From Methanomicrobiales archaeon (GTDB lineage Archaea; Halobacteriota; Methanomicrobia; Methanomicrobiales; JACTUA01): DNA of 64,000 bases. Shown here one piece after another: positions 52,791 through 61,206 of this stretch. Within the stretch, counting starts at the first letter, position 1. Every line of letters begins with the position of its first letter. The stretch lies in NCBI GenBank assembly GCA_015660865.1, contig JACTUA010000001.1, positions 124,001 to 188,000 of the forward strand, written 5' to 3'. Below the pieces are notes generated by a model that was not told the origin of the DNA, searched no databases, and worked only from the letters and a program-made list of their open reading frames with translations. Made by a program: the position numbers and the translations under genes.

Positions 52791-54380
52791 ATGAACTTAC
52801 GACGGCCAAACTCAAACGAGGCCCTGGGGACCTCGAACCGGTCACGGAACGTGGCTCCCATGTCCGGCATCTGCACCCGCTGCCTGGACGGCTGCAAGGG
52901 GATGTGTGACATCTGGCTCTCCACCTTCCGCGGGCGCGAGGTGCTCTACCCCGGACCATTCGGGGAGATGACCGCAGGAGCAGACAAGGACTATCCCATC
53001 GACTATTCCCACATAAATATCCAGGGCTATGCACGGGGTGCAAAAGGGCTCCCGGAGGGGACCGATATCGGCCCCGACACGGCGGTCTTCTACTCGGTGA
53101 ACACCGAGACCTCCTATGGCTGGGACAAGAAGGTAAAACTCAGGATCCCCATCTTCACCGGGGCCCTCGGGTCCACCGAGATCGCGCGGAAGAACTGGGA
53201 GCATTTTGCGGTCGGCGCTGCCATGGCCGGCATTACCATCGTCTGCGGCGAGAACGTCTGCGGGATGGACCCGGACCTGGTGCTTGATGCCAAGGGCAAG
53301 GTCAAGAAATCCCCGGAGATCGATCGGAGGATCGAGACCTACAAAAAGTTCAACGAGGGATACGGGGAGATCCTCGTCCAGATGAACGTCGAGGACACGC
53401 GCCTCGGGACGGCCGAGTACGTCTCCTCCACCCACAATCTGGACACCATCGAGCTCAAGTGGGGGCAGGGTGCCAAGTGCATAGGAGGGGAGATCAAGGT
53501 CAAGACCCTCGAGCGGGCCCTTGCCCTGAAGAAGATGGGCTACATCGTGCTCCCCGACCCGACCCTGCCCGAGGTGCAGAAGGGATTTGCGAGCGGCTCC
53601 TTCAAGGAGTTCGAGCGCCACTCGAGGATGGGTTTTGTCTCGGGCGACGGGCTCCTCGCGGAGGTTGACCGGCTTCGCGATCTCGGGTTCTCACGGGTGA
53701 CCTTGAAGACTGGCGCCTACTCGGCCGTGGAACTCGCCCTAGCCATGAGGTTCGGGTCCGAGGCGAAGATCGACCTCCTCACCATCGACGGGGCATCCGG
53801 CGGGACAGGGATGAGCCCGTGGCCCATGATGAACGAGTGGGGTATCCCGACCTTCTATCTCCAGTGCCTGGCCATGGAGTATGCAAACAAGCTGAAGAGG
53901 AGGGGGAAGAGGGTACCGGACATGGCCATGGCCGGCGGGTTCTCCTCCGAGGACGGGGTCTTCAAGGCCCTCGCCATGGGAAGTCCCTTTATAAAAGCGG
54001 TCTGCATGGGACGCGGCCTCATGATCCCCGGCATGGTCGGGAAGAACATCGGTATCTGGCTCAAGGAAGGGACCCTCCCCAACACGGTCTCCAAGTACGG
54101 AAAGTCCCTCGAGGAGATCTTCATCTCCTACGAGGACATCCGCGCCAAGTACGGCGCACGGATGAAGGAGATCCCCACGGGCGCCATCGGGATCTACACC
54201 TATGCCCAGCGGTTCAGGACCGGGCTCCAGCAGATCATGGCAGGGTCCCGCAACTTCACCGTCCCCTCCATCACGCGGAAGGATATCATGGCCCTCACAG
54301 AAGAGGCCTCCCGTATCTCGGGCATCCCCTACGTCATGGAGGCCTACCGGGACGAGGCAGAGGCTATCCTTGAGTCATAA
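52791..54380 (+). CDS. FMN-binding glutamate synthase family protein (archaeal GltB central/FMN domain)
   Basis: The 529-residue protein carries the glutamate-synthase (beta/alpha)8 barrel. Visible segments are PIFTGALGSTEIARKNWEHF, GQGAKCIGGEIKVKTLERAL, the flavin site LLTIDGASGGTGMSPWPM and MAMAGGFSSEDGVFKALAMG. The N-terminus has a cysteine set Cys28, Cys31, Cys35, Cys39 (ICTRCLDGCKGMCDIW) that could hold an Fe-S cluster. Archaeal stand-alone versions lack the glutaminase domain and are thought to make glutamate from 2-oxoglutarate with ferredoxin and ammonia supplied separately. No glutaminase or GXGXG domain gene is adjacent. ATG 52791 has GGGAG about 17 nt upstream. Confidence 0.9.
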   Translation: MNLRRPNSNEALGTSNRSRNVAPMSGICTRCLDGCKGMCDIWLSTFRGREVLYPGPFGEMTAGADKDYPIDYSHINIQGYARGAKGLPEGTDIGPDTAVFYSVNTETSYGWDKKVKLRIPIFTGALGSTEIARKNWEHFAVGAAMAGITIVCGENVCGMDPDLVLDAKGKVKKSPEIDRRIETYKKFNEGYGEILVQMNVEDTRLGTAEYVSSTHNLDTIELKWGQGAKCIGGEIKVKTLERALALKKMGYIVLPDPTLPEVQKGFASGSFKEFERHSRMGFVSGDGLLAEVDRLRDLGFSRVTLKTGAYSAVELALAMRFGSEAKIDLLTIDGASGGTGMSPWPMMNEWGIPTFYLQCLAMEYANKLKRRGKRVPDMAMAGGFSSEDGVFKALAMGSPFIKAVCMGRGLMIPGMVGKNIGIWLKEGTLPNTVSKYGKSLEEIFISYEDIRAKYGARMKEIPTGAIGIYTYAQRFRTGLQQIMAGSRNFTVPSITRKDIMALTEEASRISGIPYVMEAYRDEAEAILES

Positions 54381-55531
54381 ACCCATTCCAACCTCATCCT
54401 TTTCCCTTGTTTTCGCAAGAGCCCCACGTAGTATCTCTTGTATCCGTGGAGCAGGGTTCTTTCGGGATCATCCTCTGGAAGAGGGATGGCGCTCCGAAAA
54501 AGACGGGAAGATTATTGCAATTCTGAAATGTAAGGAGGATGATTCAAGGAATGAATTACGCTTCCTGGTGAGGGAATCGCACAGAGTTGCCCGTTCGCAG
54601 TGGTCCTGCTGCCCCTGTGGCCTGGTTTCTCCCCTGTCTTACCCCGTACAACCGTTTCAGCAGGGGACGCTCCTGCTGAAGCAGGTACGGTAACCGCAGG
54701 GGCAGCTCCGTGGAGTGAGCCCCAATCACTCCAGGGACAGAGCGGAAATATGGTACATTCGGATGCGGAGGTGGTTGTGATTCTCTTTGAAATGCCAGCC
54801 GGAGGGACGTGACTCTCGTGCTGGAGGAGTTGAATTGCAGTGGAAGCACCACAGGCGACGACCAGCATCTGCGTGAAGAGGACAGGATGAACCATGCCCA
54901 TGGTGCCCACGGCTGCGATCAGTGCGGAGATGGCGAGGGGAAGATATGTCGCGGAGATGATAGATCGGAGGTTCTCGATAGCACCGTTCCTCCCCGCCAC
55001 CGGGATGAGAGGCAGTTCTGCGCCGGGGGACCATCCACCGGGCTCCCCTGGTGCGCTTTGAACCCGTCTGGATCCCCGATATGCCCCGTGAGCGCGGAAT
55101 TCGCCCGTCATCCCGGTACTCTCCTTCACACCCAGGGTGCGTGCTGTGCCCGCACCGGGTGGTGAGCTCAAGGACTCAGGGCCGGTGCTGGTGGCCAACA
55201 CTGCCACCGCTGGCACTTGCTACTACAGCATTATATTATATAAATGCTTTGATTTAGAATTCCAATGAAAAATGTATCTGTCTATGAAAATCCTTGTTAT
55301 TCAAACATAATTAAAATAGAAATCCTTATATATATGTAATCTTTTCCTGAATGTGTTCCGCCAGTTTTTAAGACCATTTATACAAACCAAGGACATAACA
55401 CCGGTTTTATCATGAATCGGGTTCTGGACCGATTTATTCCCCTGCCCCTAAGATTGGCCTGAATACACGCCCTTTCAGACCTGAGCGGTACCCTTATCTA
55501 CCGAATGCGTATGCATATACGGAGAGATTTC
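54381..55531. other. 1.15-kb stretch without a convincing gene
   Basis: No frame here has a family pattern I recognise. The longest minus-strand frame (54512-55216) contains a stretch of about 45 residues that could be a membrane pair (YLPLAISALIAAVGTMGMV, then MLVVACGASTAIQLLQ) with plausible codon use. Both ends of that frame are Pro/Ser/Gly-rich and unlike protein, so it may be a remnant. A perfect hairpin lies at 54656-54680. AT-rich stretches near 55230-55260 and 55320-55345 could be promoter elements for the oxidoreductase genes. Confidence 0.5.
54656..54680. other. Perfect 9-bp hairpin
   Basis: TTCAGCAGG and CCTGCTGAA form a perfect 9-bp stem around a 7-base loop. No T-run follows directly, so it is not a typical terminator. 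It may be structure in the 3' region of the glutamate synthase transcript or part of a decayed element. Confidence 0.5.
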
Positions 55532-57196
55532 ATGCCGGAGTACTCCATCCTCATCGGGGGAAAAGCGGGCGAAGGACTGAATAAAGCGGGGATCATCCTT
55601 GCACGGATCATGAACGGGCTTGGGTACCGAGTCTTCATGTACTATGATTACCCGTCCCTCATCCGGGGAGGCCATAACTTCTCCATCATCAGGGCCGCAC
55701 CCCGCCGGATCTACTCTCACCGTACCGGGGTGGATTTCCTCCTTGCCATGAACCGGGAGACCCTGGATCTCCATGCACACCGGAGAAGTGCAGGGACGGT
55801 TGCCATCTTCAACTCGGACGCGGTGAAGGCCGAGGGGATCGGCCTCCCCCTCTCGCAGATTGCCAAGGAGGAGGGCGCCCCGGAGATCGCCCGGAACACG
55901 GGCATCATCGCTGGGTTCTGCGGGGCCTCCGGTATCCCGTGGGATGTGCTCGAGAGCACACTCAGGAAGGAGATCCCAAGAGGCCTCGAGAGCAACCTCG
56001 CGATCGCACGGAGGGCGTTCTCTGCTGTGGAGCCCGTCCCTGCCGCCCGGATAGCCACCCTTCCCCGGACTGAGAAGATCCTTCCATTCCTCACGGGAAA
56101 CGAGGCTGCCGGCCTCGGCCTCCTCGCTGGCGGGCTCCAGGCTTACGTGGCCTATCCCATGACCCCCACCTCGAACCTCCTCCACTTCCTGGCAGGAGTC
56201 CCCGCAGACCTCGGTCTCACCGTCGTCCACCCGGAGAACGAGATCGGGGTGATGCTCATGGCTCTGGGGTTTGCATACGCCGGGAAGAAGGTGGCGGTCG
56301 GCACCTCGGGAGGAGGCTTCTGCCTCATGACCGAGGGCTTCTCCCTCTCGGGGATGTCCGAGATCCCCGTCGTCGTCATGCTCGGCCAGAGGCCCGGGCC
56401 AAGCACCGGCCTCCCCACCTACTCGTGCCAGACCGAGCTCCATTTCGCAGCGAATGCAGGGCAGGGTGAGTTTGTCCGGTTCATCGTCGCCCCGGGCGAC
56501 CTGGAGGAGACCTACTTCTGGGCTTCCGCCGCCCTCTCACTCTCCTGGAAGTTCCAGATCCCCTCCATTGTCCTCTATGACAAGAACCTGGCCGAACATG
56601 GGTACAACTTCGATATCGATTCCGTCCCACCCCTTCCCGATATGCCTGCGATGGCCTGGGATAGGAATACCCCTTACCGCAGGTATGCCCTCACCGAATC
56701 CGGGGTATCTCCCCTCGCCTTCCCTTCAGCCAAGGGGGCGGTGGTGAAGGTGAACGGCTATGCCCATGACGAGTCGGGGATCACGACGGAGGAGGCAGGG
56801 ATGGTGACCCGGATGCAGGAGAAGATCCTTCGGAAGGGGGAGGGGCTTGCAGAAGATCTCAGGGGGATGCCGACGGTGACGGTCAGCGGGTCGAAAGGGG
56901 CCGGGGACACCCTACTCAGCTGGGGTTCCACCGCCGGGGTCTGCCGGGAGGTGGGCGAAGCCCTTGGGCTCCGGGTCGTCCAGCCGGTCGTCCTCAACCC
57001 CATCCCCGCAGGGAAGGTCCGCGAGGCCCTGGAAGGGTCCCGCCGTGTCGTCACCGTTGAGCAGAACGCAACCGGCCAACTCGAGAAGCTCCTCGCCCTC
57101 CACTCCATCCGGCCCGACGGGAGGATCCTGAAGTACGACGGGAGGCCCTTTGCCCTCGACGAACTCGAGGCCAGGGTCCGGGAGGCGCTCGCATGA
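55532..57196 (+). CDS. 2-oxoacid:ferredoxin oxidoreductase, fused gamma-alpha subunit
   Basis: The 554-residue protein joins the gamma domain (residues 1-190: YSILIGGKAGEGLNKAGIIL, SLIRGGHNFSII) to the alpha domain (about 195-554: LTGNEAAGLGLLAGGLQAYV, AYPMTPTSNLLHFL, GTSGGGFCLMTEGFSLSGM, VVMLGQRPGPSTGLPTY). This layout is typical of two-subunit 2-oxoacid oxidoreductases that oxidise a 2-oxoacid to acyl-CoA with CoA and ferredoxin, or run in reverse. The precise 2-oxoacid cannot be read. ATG 55532 follows GGAGAG by six bases; the ATG at 55505 adds nine unconserved residues. Its stop overlaps the micro-ORF between it and the beta gene. Confidence 0.93.
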   Translation: MPEYSILIGGKAGEGLNKAGIILARIMNGLGYRVFMYYDYPSLIRGGHNFSIIRAAPRRIYSHRTGVDFLLAMNRETLDLHAHRRSAGTVAIFNSDAVKAEGIGLPLSQIAKEEGAPEIARNTGIIAGFCGASGIPWDVLESTLRKEIPRGLESNLAIARRAFSAVEPVPAARIATLPRTEKILPFLTGNEAAGLGLLAGGLQAYVAYPMTPTSNLLHFLAGVPADLGLTVVHPENEIGVMLMALGFAYAGKKVAVGTSGGGFCLMTEGFSLSGMSEIPVVVMLGQRPGPSTGLPTYSCQTELHFAANAGQGEFVRFIVAPGDLEETYFWASAALSLSWKFQIPSIVLYDKNLAEHGYNFDIDSVPPLPDMPAMAWDRNTPYRRYALTESGVSPLAFPSAKGAVVKVNGYAHDESGITTEEAGMVTRMQEKILRKGEGLAEDLRGMPTVTVSGSKGAGDTLLSWGSTAGVCREVGEALGLRVVQPVVLNPIPAGKVREALEGSRRVVTVEQNATGQLEKLLALHSIRPDGRILKYDGRPFALDELEARVREALA

Positions 57197-57255
57197 ACGG
57201 CAGGCCCTTTGCCCTTGAGAGGCTTGAGAAGAGGGTCAGAGAGGTACTCTTATGA
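57193..57255 (+). CDS. 20-codon micro-ORF, a duplicated tail of the gamma-alpha gene
   Basis: ATG 57193 (overlapping the TGA of the gamma-alpha gene as ATGA) opens MNGRPFALERLEKRVREVLL, and its TGA overlaps the ATG of the beta gene at 57252. The DNA is a copy of the preceding 59 bases, which encode DGRPFALDELEARVREALA, with about three quarters identity. The 59-bp period plus the two ATGA overlaps keep all three frames coupled. Whether the peptide is used or only passes ribosomes along is unknown. Confidence 0.6.
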   Translation: MNGRPFALERLEKRVREVLL

Positions 57256-58103
57256 ACGGCAGGCAGCTCATCACCGGGGCCCAGAACACCTGGTGCCCCG
57301 GGTGCGGGAATTTCTCCATCCAGTTCGCCTTAAAGGCACTCCTCCAGGACCTTGAGAAGCGAGGGACCTCCCTGGACGACGTGGTCCTTGTGACGGGGAT
57401 CGGGTGCCATGCCAAGATGGCCGATTACCTGAACATCAACACCTTCTACTCCATCCACGGGCGGGTGCTCCCCGTCGCCACCGCCATCAAGCTCGCGAAC
57501 CCCGACCTCACTGTGATCGGGTGCGCGGGGGACGGGGATGCCTATGCCGAGGGCCTTGACCACCTCATCTTCGCCGCGAAGAGGAACGTCGATATCACCC
57601 TCTTCATCCACAACAACAGGGTGTACGGGCTGACCACCGGCCAGTACACCCCCACCTCGCCGCTGGGGTTCAAGGGGAGGTCCACCCCTGCGGGGACCCT
57701 GGAGTATCCCCTGAACCCGCTCGAGCTCATGTACGCGAGCGGGGCGAGCTTCGTCGCCCGGGGCTACACCCGCAACCAGCCGCTCCTCAAGAAGATCATG
57801 GCCGATGCGGTCCGCCACCAGGGATTCTCCTTTGTCGATATCCTCCAGATCTGCGCCACCTACTTCGATGTCCACGACGTGTATGACAAGTACGTGTATG
57901 AGCTCAAGGACCATGACACGCACGACCCCGCAAAGGCGATGAAACGGATCCTCGAATGGGACTACAACAACCCTGCCCCTATCGCCCTCGGGACCTTCCT
58001 TGAGAGAGAGATCCCCACCTTCGACGGCCGGTTTCCCGTACAGCCCGCCGTCCCCGCGGAACGGATGGGGAAGATCCGGACGATCCTCGAGAGCTACCGG
58101 TGA
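57252..58103 (+). CDS. 2-oxoacid:ferredoxin oxidoreductase, beta (TPP-binding) subunit
   Basis: The 283-residue beta subunit has NTWCPGCGNFSIQFALK at the N-terminus, GIGCHAKMADYLN, and the thiamine-diphosphate motif VIGCAGDGDAYAEGLDHLIF followed by NVDITLFIHNNRVYGLTTGQ. The cysteines CPGCG and GIGC are those that hold the [4Fe-4S] cluster in this family. It is coupled to the gamma-alpha gene through the micro-ORF. No separate delta ferredoxin subunit is nearby. Confidence 0.94.
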   Translation: MNGRQLITGAQNTWCPGCGNFSIQFALKALLQDLEKRGTSLDDVVLVTGIGCHAKMADYLNINTFYSIHGRVLPVATAIKLANPDLTVIGCAGDGDAYAEGLDHLIFAAKRNVDITLFIHNNRVYGLTTGQYTPTSPLGFKGRSTPAGTLEYPLNPLELMYASGASFVARGYTRNQPLLKKIMADAVRHQGFSFVDILQICATYFDVHDVYDKYVYELKDHDTHDPAKAMKRILEWDYNNPAPIALGTFLEREIPTFDGRFPVQPAVPAERMGKIRTILESYR

Positions 58104-58148
58104 TCAGGGCGGGATCCCCCCTCCCGTCCGGTTTTCGTCCGCACATTC

Positions 58149-58192
58149 AGATATATATGGATCCTCCGCCTTAAGGGATTGGAGGCAGTACC
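58149..58192 (+). promoter_or_regulatory. Promoter and ribosome site of the ferritin gene
   Basis: AGATATATATGG (58149-58160) is a TATA box about 38 nt before ATG 58193. GGAGG at 58181-58185 is the ribosome site, eight bases before the start. Confidence 0.6.
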
Positions 58193-58696
58193 ATGATCAA
58201 GGAAAATGTCCGGGATGCACTCAACGCCCAGATGAACCGCGAGTTCTTCTCATCCTACCTGTACCTCGCCATGGCCGGTTACTTCGAATCGGTGAACCTG
58301 AAGGGGTTCTCCCGGTGGATGCAGGTGCAGGCGCAGGAGGAGCATGCCCACGGGATGAAGTTCTATGGCTACCTCGTCGACCAGGGTGCCCGGATCTCCC
58401 TCGCCGCCATCGAGGCCCCGCCATCCGAGTGGACAAACCCTCTCGACGCCTTCGAGCATACCCTCGGGCACGAACAGAAGGTAACGGCGAGGATCCATGA
58501 CCTCATGGAGCTTGCCATGTCAGAGATGGACCATGCAACCGCTGGCTTTCTCCAGTGGTTCGTGAAGGAACAGGTCGAGGAGGAGGCCAATGCCACCGAG
58601 ATCGTCTTCAAGATGAAACTCGCGTCAGTAGAGAAGGGAGCGGTCCTCCTCTACCTCCTGGACCACGAGCTCGGGAAACGCGGCAAGAGCGCGTAA
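58193..58696 (+). CDS. ftnA: Ferritin (non-haem, FtnA-like)
   Basis: This 167-residue four-helix bundle protein shows the ferroxidase ligands: Glu in NREFFSSYLYLAMAGYFE, the E-E-x-x-H set in QAQEEHAHGMKFYGY, and the later Glu/Gln in GFLQWFVKEQVEEEANATE. The length is normal. It oxidises Fe(II) and stores iron in the cytoplasm. It stands next to mntP, and a perfect palindrome lies between the two genes, which suggests joint metal control. Confidence 0.95.
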   Translation: MIKENVRDALNAQMNREFFSSYLYLAMAGYFESVNLKGFSRWMQVQAQEEHAHGMKFYGYLVDQGARISLAAIEAPPSEWTNPLDAFEHTLGHEQKVTARIHDLMELAMSEMDHATAGFLQWFVKEQVEEEANATEIVFKMKLASVEKGAVLLYLLDHELGKRGKSA

Positions 58697-58731
58697 GAGA
58701 GAATCCCCAAAACCCCATATTCCTCTTTCGT

Positions 58732-58747
58732 GGCTGGCATGCCAGCC
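58732..58747. promoter_or_regulatory. Perfect 16-bp palindrome between ferritin and mntP
   Basis: GGCTGGCATGCCAGCC is its own reverse complement and lies 23 nt before ATG 58771 of mntP. In this position it could be an operator for a metal-dependent dimeric regulator (DtxR/MntR type), or form a hairpin in the mRNA. A TATA-like CCATATTCC is at about 58714-58722, so the dyad covers the probable transcription start. Confidence 0.5.
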
Positions 58748-58770
58748 GGATGCTTTGGTACTGATGCCCC

Positions 58771-59325
58771 ATGGATCTCACCACCCTCCTCCTGATCGCT
58801 CTCGCCCTCGCCCTTGACTGCTTTGCAGTTGCCCTCGCCGCGTGCATCAGGCCTGGAGAGCGGTTCAGGGGCGCAATGCGAATCGCCCTTGCCTTCGGGC
58901 TCTTCCAGGCCGGGATGCCGGTCCTCGGCTGGCTCGCTGGGCACACGCTCTCAGATCTCATCTCCGGCTTCGACCACTGGGTCGCCTTCGGCCTCCTCGC
59001 GTTCGTGGGGCTGCGGATGATCCGCGGCGGGATATCCGCCGGGATGGGCCGGGGAAGCCCCTGCCTGGATGCCACCCACCTCCTCGTCCTCTCGGTGGCG
59101 ACCTCCATGGATGCCCTCGCTGTCGGGGTCTCCCTTGCGCTTCTCAGTTCCGGTATCCTCGTCCCATGCCTCGTTATCGGGCTCTCCGCCTTCTGCATCT
59201 CCTTTCTCGGGGCGGTTCTCGGAGGGGTTGCCGCAGAGAGGTGGGGGAAGACCATGGAGGTGCTGGGCGGGGTGGTGCTCATCGGTATCGGGATCCAGAT
59301 CCTCGTCACACACCTGGCCTCCTGA
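58771..59325 (+). CDS. mntP: Manganese efflux pump
   Basis: The 184-residue protein has six membrane segments and the MntP repeat pattern: LLIALALALDCFAVALAACI and, in the second half, LSVATSMDALAVGVSLALL. The two acidic residues (Asp in ALD and SMD) are the conserved transport residues. It exports Mn(II). Its neighbours ferritin, aquaporin and a ZIP transporter make a metal/solute transport region. A hairpin with T-run ends the transcript (59375-59399). Confidence 0.95.
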   Translation: MDLTTLLLIALALALDCFAVALAACIRPGERFRGAMRIALAFGLFQAGMPVLGWLAGHTLSDLISGFDHWVAFGLLAFVGLRMIRGGISAGMGRGSPCLDATHLLVLSVATSMDALAVGVSLALLSSGILVPCLVIGLSAFCISFLGAVLGGVAAERWGKTMEVLGGVVLIGIGIQILVTHLAS

Positions 59326-59374
59326 CAAGAAGGAACACGGTGAGCAGTACATGAAGATCGACCAGCCCCGGATT

Positions 59375-59399
59375 TCCCTTCGATGCAAAGGGATATTTT
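59375..59399 (+). terminator. Hairpin and T-run after mntP
   Basis: TCCCTT and AAGGGA form a 6-bp stem around CGATGCA, followed by TATTTT. It lies 50 nt after the mntP stop, between convergent genes, and may end transcription from the left. Confidence 0.55.
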
Positions 59400-59441
59400 G
59401 CAAGGATTAGGACGCAAAGACGGCTGGACCGGAAAAACGAG

Positions 59442-60105
59442 TTAGGGTGTGGCCGGCTCGAAGGCGTACTTCCAGACGAGGGCCGCAAGGATCCCGCCGA
59501 TGATGGGGGGCGACGATGAAGAGCCAGAGCTGGGCGAGGGCCGTCCCGCCGACGATGACCGCGGGGCCGAGGCTCCGTGCCGGGTTCACCGAGGTGCCGG
59601 TGAGGGGGATACCGATGATGTGCACCATGCCGAGGGCAAATCCTATCGCGAGGCCGGCGAACCCCTTCGGGGCGTCCTTCGAGAGGGAGCCGAAGATCAC
59701 GAAGATGAAGAGGGCCGAAAGAAGGATCTCCCCGAGGGCGCAGGCAAGGAGGGAGTAGCCCCCCGGCGAGGCGAGGCCGTTCACCGCGATGGAGTATCCT
59801 GCCTGGCCCGAGGCGATGACGAGGAGGAGACCGGCCGCGATGACGGCCCCGATGCACTGGGCGATGATATAGCCGGCGGCATCCTTCACGCTGATCTTCC
59901 CTGCGACGAGCATCGCGATGCTGACCGCAGGGTTGACGTGGCAGCCCGAGATGGACCCGATGGCATAGACCATCGTGAGGAGCACAAGGCCGAAGGCGAG
60001 GGCGATCCTCAGGAAACCGATCTGCTTTCCGGCGATCACCGCGCTCCCGCACCCGATGAAGACCAGGATGCCGGTGCCGAGCAGTTCTGCGATACACTTC
60101 TTCAT
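59442..60105 (-). pseudogene. MIP-family aquaporin (AqpM-like) with a 3' frameshift in a G run
   Basis: From ATG 60105 (GGTGAG upstream) the frame reads MKKCIAELLGTGILVFIGCG, then the two NPA boxes GCHVNPAVSIAML and TSVNPARSLGPAV, a full aquaporin up to LWLFIVAP. There a run of six G on the plus strand (59505-59510) shifts the frame, and it continues as unrelated, basic sequence to 59407. With one base less the sequence reads VAPIIGGILAALVWKYAFEP and ends at 59442, which is the normal last membrane segment. The break is a homopolymer indel, either true or a sequence error. AqpM-like channels pass water, glycerol and small neutral solutes. Confidence 0.88.
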
Positions 60106-60200
60106 ACTCACCACCAGCAGGAGATACCAGTCCAGAGCCATTTGCCTTTCGGAGTAGGCGGGCCTAGAAAACCCTCGACCGGCTGGGCGATCCGTTTCCC

Positions 60201-60230
60201 ATACCCTGCAACCCCCGGAATTGAGGGTAT
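60201..60230. promoter_or_regulatory. Inverted repeat upstream of the aquaporin gene
   Basis: ATACCCT (60201-60207) and AGGGTAT (60224-60230) are perfect inverted arms 16 bases apart, about 100 nt before the aquaporin ATG. They may be an operator or leader structure. On the minus strand CCTATACCC next to it is TATA-like. Confidence 0.35.
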
Positions 60231-60302
60231 AGGGCAAAGCAGACCTCGCGGGAAAGAATTTTCACCGCGGGACGAATGGGTGGAGAAGGACCGGGAGCCC
60301 TA

Positions 60303-61022
60303 TTACGCGAGGAGCGTGAGGGCAAGGATCAGGAGGATCCCCAGTCCCATGGAGATCACCATCTTCCTTGGCGGGTACCGGTAGGTCTCCGGGAGGAGGC
60401 TCGCCGCCCCGATAAAGAGGAACTCGCCCGCAAAGATGGAGAGGAGGATGGCGAGGACGGGCTCCGGGATCTGGAGGGGAACGGTAAGGAGGATCCCGAG
60501 GGCGGGGGCGATGGAATCCAGGAGGAGGAACACCATCGAATTCTTCGTTGACTGCCGGTTCTTCAGCATGATCACCACGGTGTTCATCCCGTCCGTGATG
60601 TCATGGAAGATTACGGCAAGACCGACGATGAGCCCGATGCCCGCGCCCACCTGGAAGGCGATGCCGATGGCCACCCCGTCCAGGAGGCTGTTGATGACGA
60701 GGCCCCCGGCACCCACGGGCCCCATGATATGGCCATGGAAGTTGTCGCTGTCGGTATGGTAGAGGACGAGGTACCTTTCCAGCAGGTTGAAGAAGAAGAA
60801 GGAGGCGACGATGATGACCATGAGATATCTCATGGAGATCCCCGAGGGACCCCCGATCTGGAAGAGCACCGGCTGGATATCGAAGAAGGAAACCCCGATT
60901 AGGTTTCCGGCGGCAAAGGCGAAGAGGTAGGGCAGGGTCCTCTTGAGCCTGAACACGATGAGCCCGCCCAGTAAGGTCGCGAGAAATACCGTGAGCGCTA
61001 TACCGGCGATCTGCCAGTTCAT
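60303..61022 (-). CDS. ZIP-family divalent metal transporter
   Basis: The 239-residue protein has about eight membrane segments. The two metal-site helices read VINSLLDGVAIGIAFQVGAG and VIFHDITDGMNTVVIMLKN. The second has HDITDG where many ZIPs have HEIPEG, and the first has N-x3-D rather than H-x3-D, a variant pattern. ZIPs bring zinc, iron or manganese into the cytoplasm. A short His-containing loop (NFHGHIMG) precedes the first metal helix. ATG 61022 has a TATA-like stretch about 10 nt upstream, too close to be the promoter. Confidence 0.85.
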   Translation of the reverse strand: MNWQIAGIALTVFLATLLGGLIVFRLKRTLPYLFAFAAGNLIGVSFFDIQPVLFQIGGPSGISMRYLMVIIVASFFFFNLLERYLVLYHTDSDNFHGHIMGPVGAGGLVINSLLDGVAIGIAFQVGAGIGLIVGLAVIFHDITDGMNTVVIMLKNRQSTKNSMVFLLLDSIAPALGILLTVPLQIPEPVLAILLSIFAGEFLFIGAASLLPETYRYPPRKMVISMGLGILLILALTLLA

Positions 61023-61206
61023 CCAATCAATATAATGCAGGAACTGGTAAAAATTCTATCCCGTCCTGCCAGAAGGCCAGAGAGATGGGAGGTTTATGGC
61101 GGGCCGGTGAGGAACCTGTCCGAGTGGCAGCACTCCAGCCCGGAACCCCACATGAAGACGGTCCTGCATGGATGCTATCGGGGCCCCGCGTCCTCGTCGG
61201 TTTCCT

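Noticed and set aside
54512-55216. Minus-strand frame of 234 codons as a real gene
   Set aside because: Only about 45 residues look protein-like; the rest is low-complexity and without any recognised pattern. It is noted as a possible remnant only.
58697-58770. Manganese (yybP-ykoY) riboswitch before mntP
   Set aside because: The leader is too short and lacks the paired-helix consensus; only the 16-bp palindrome is present.
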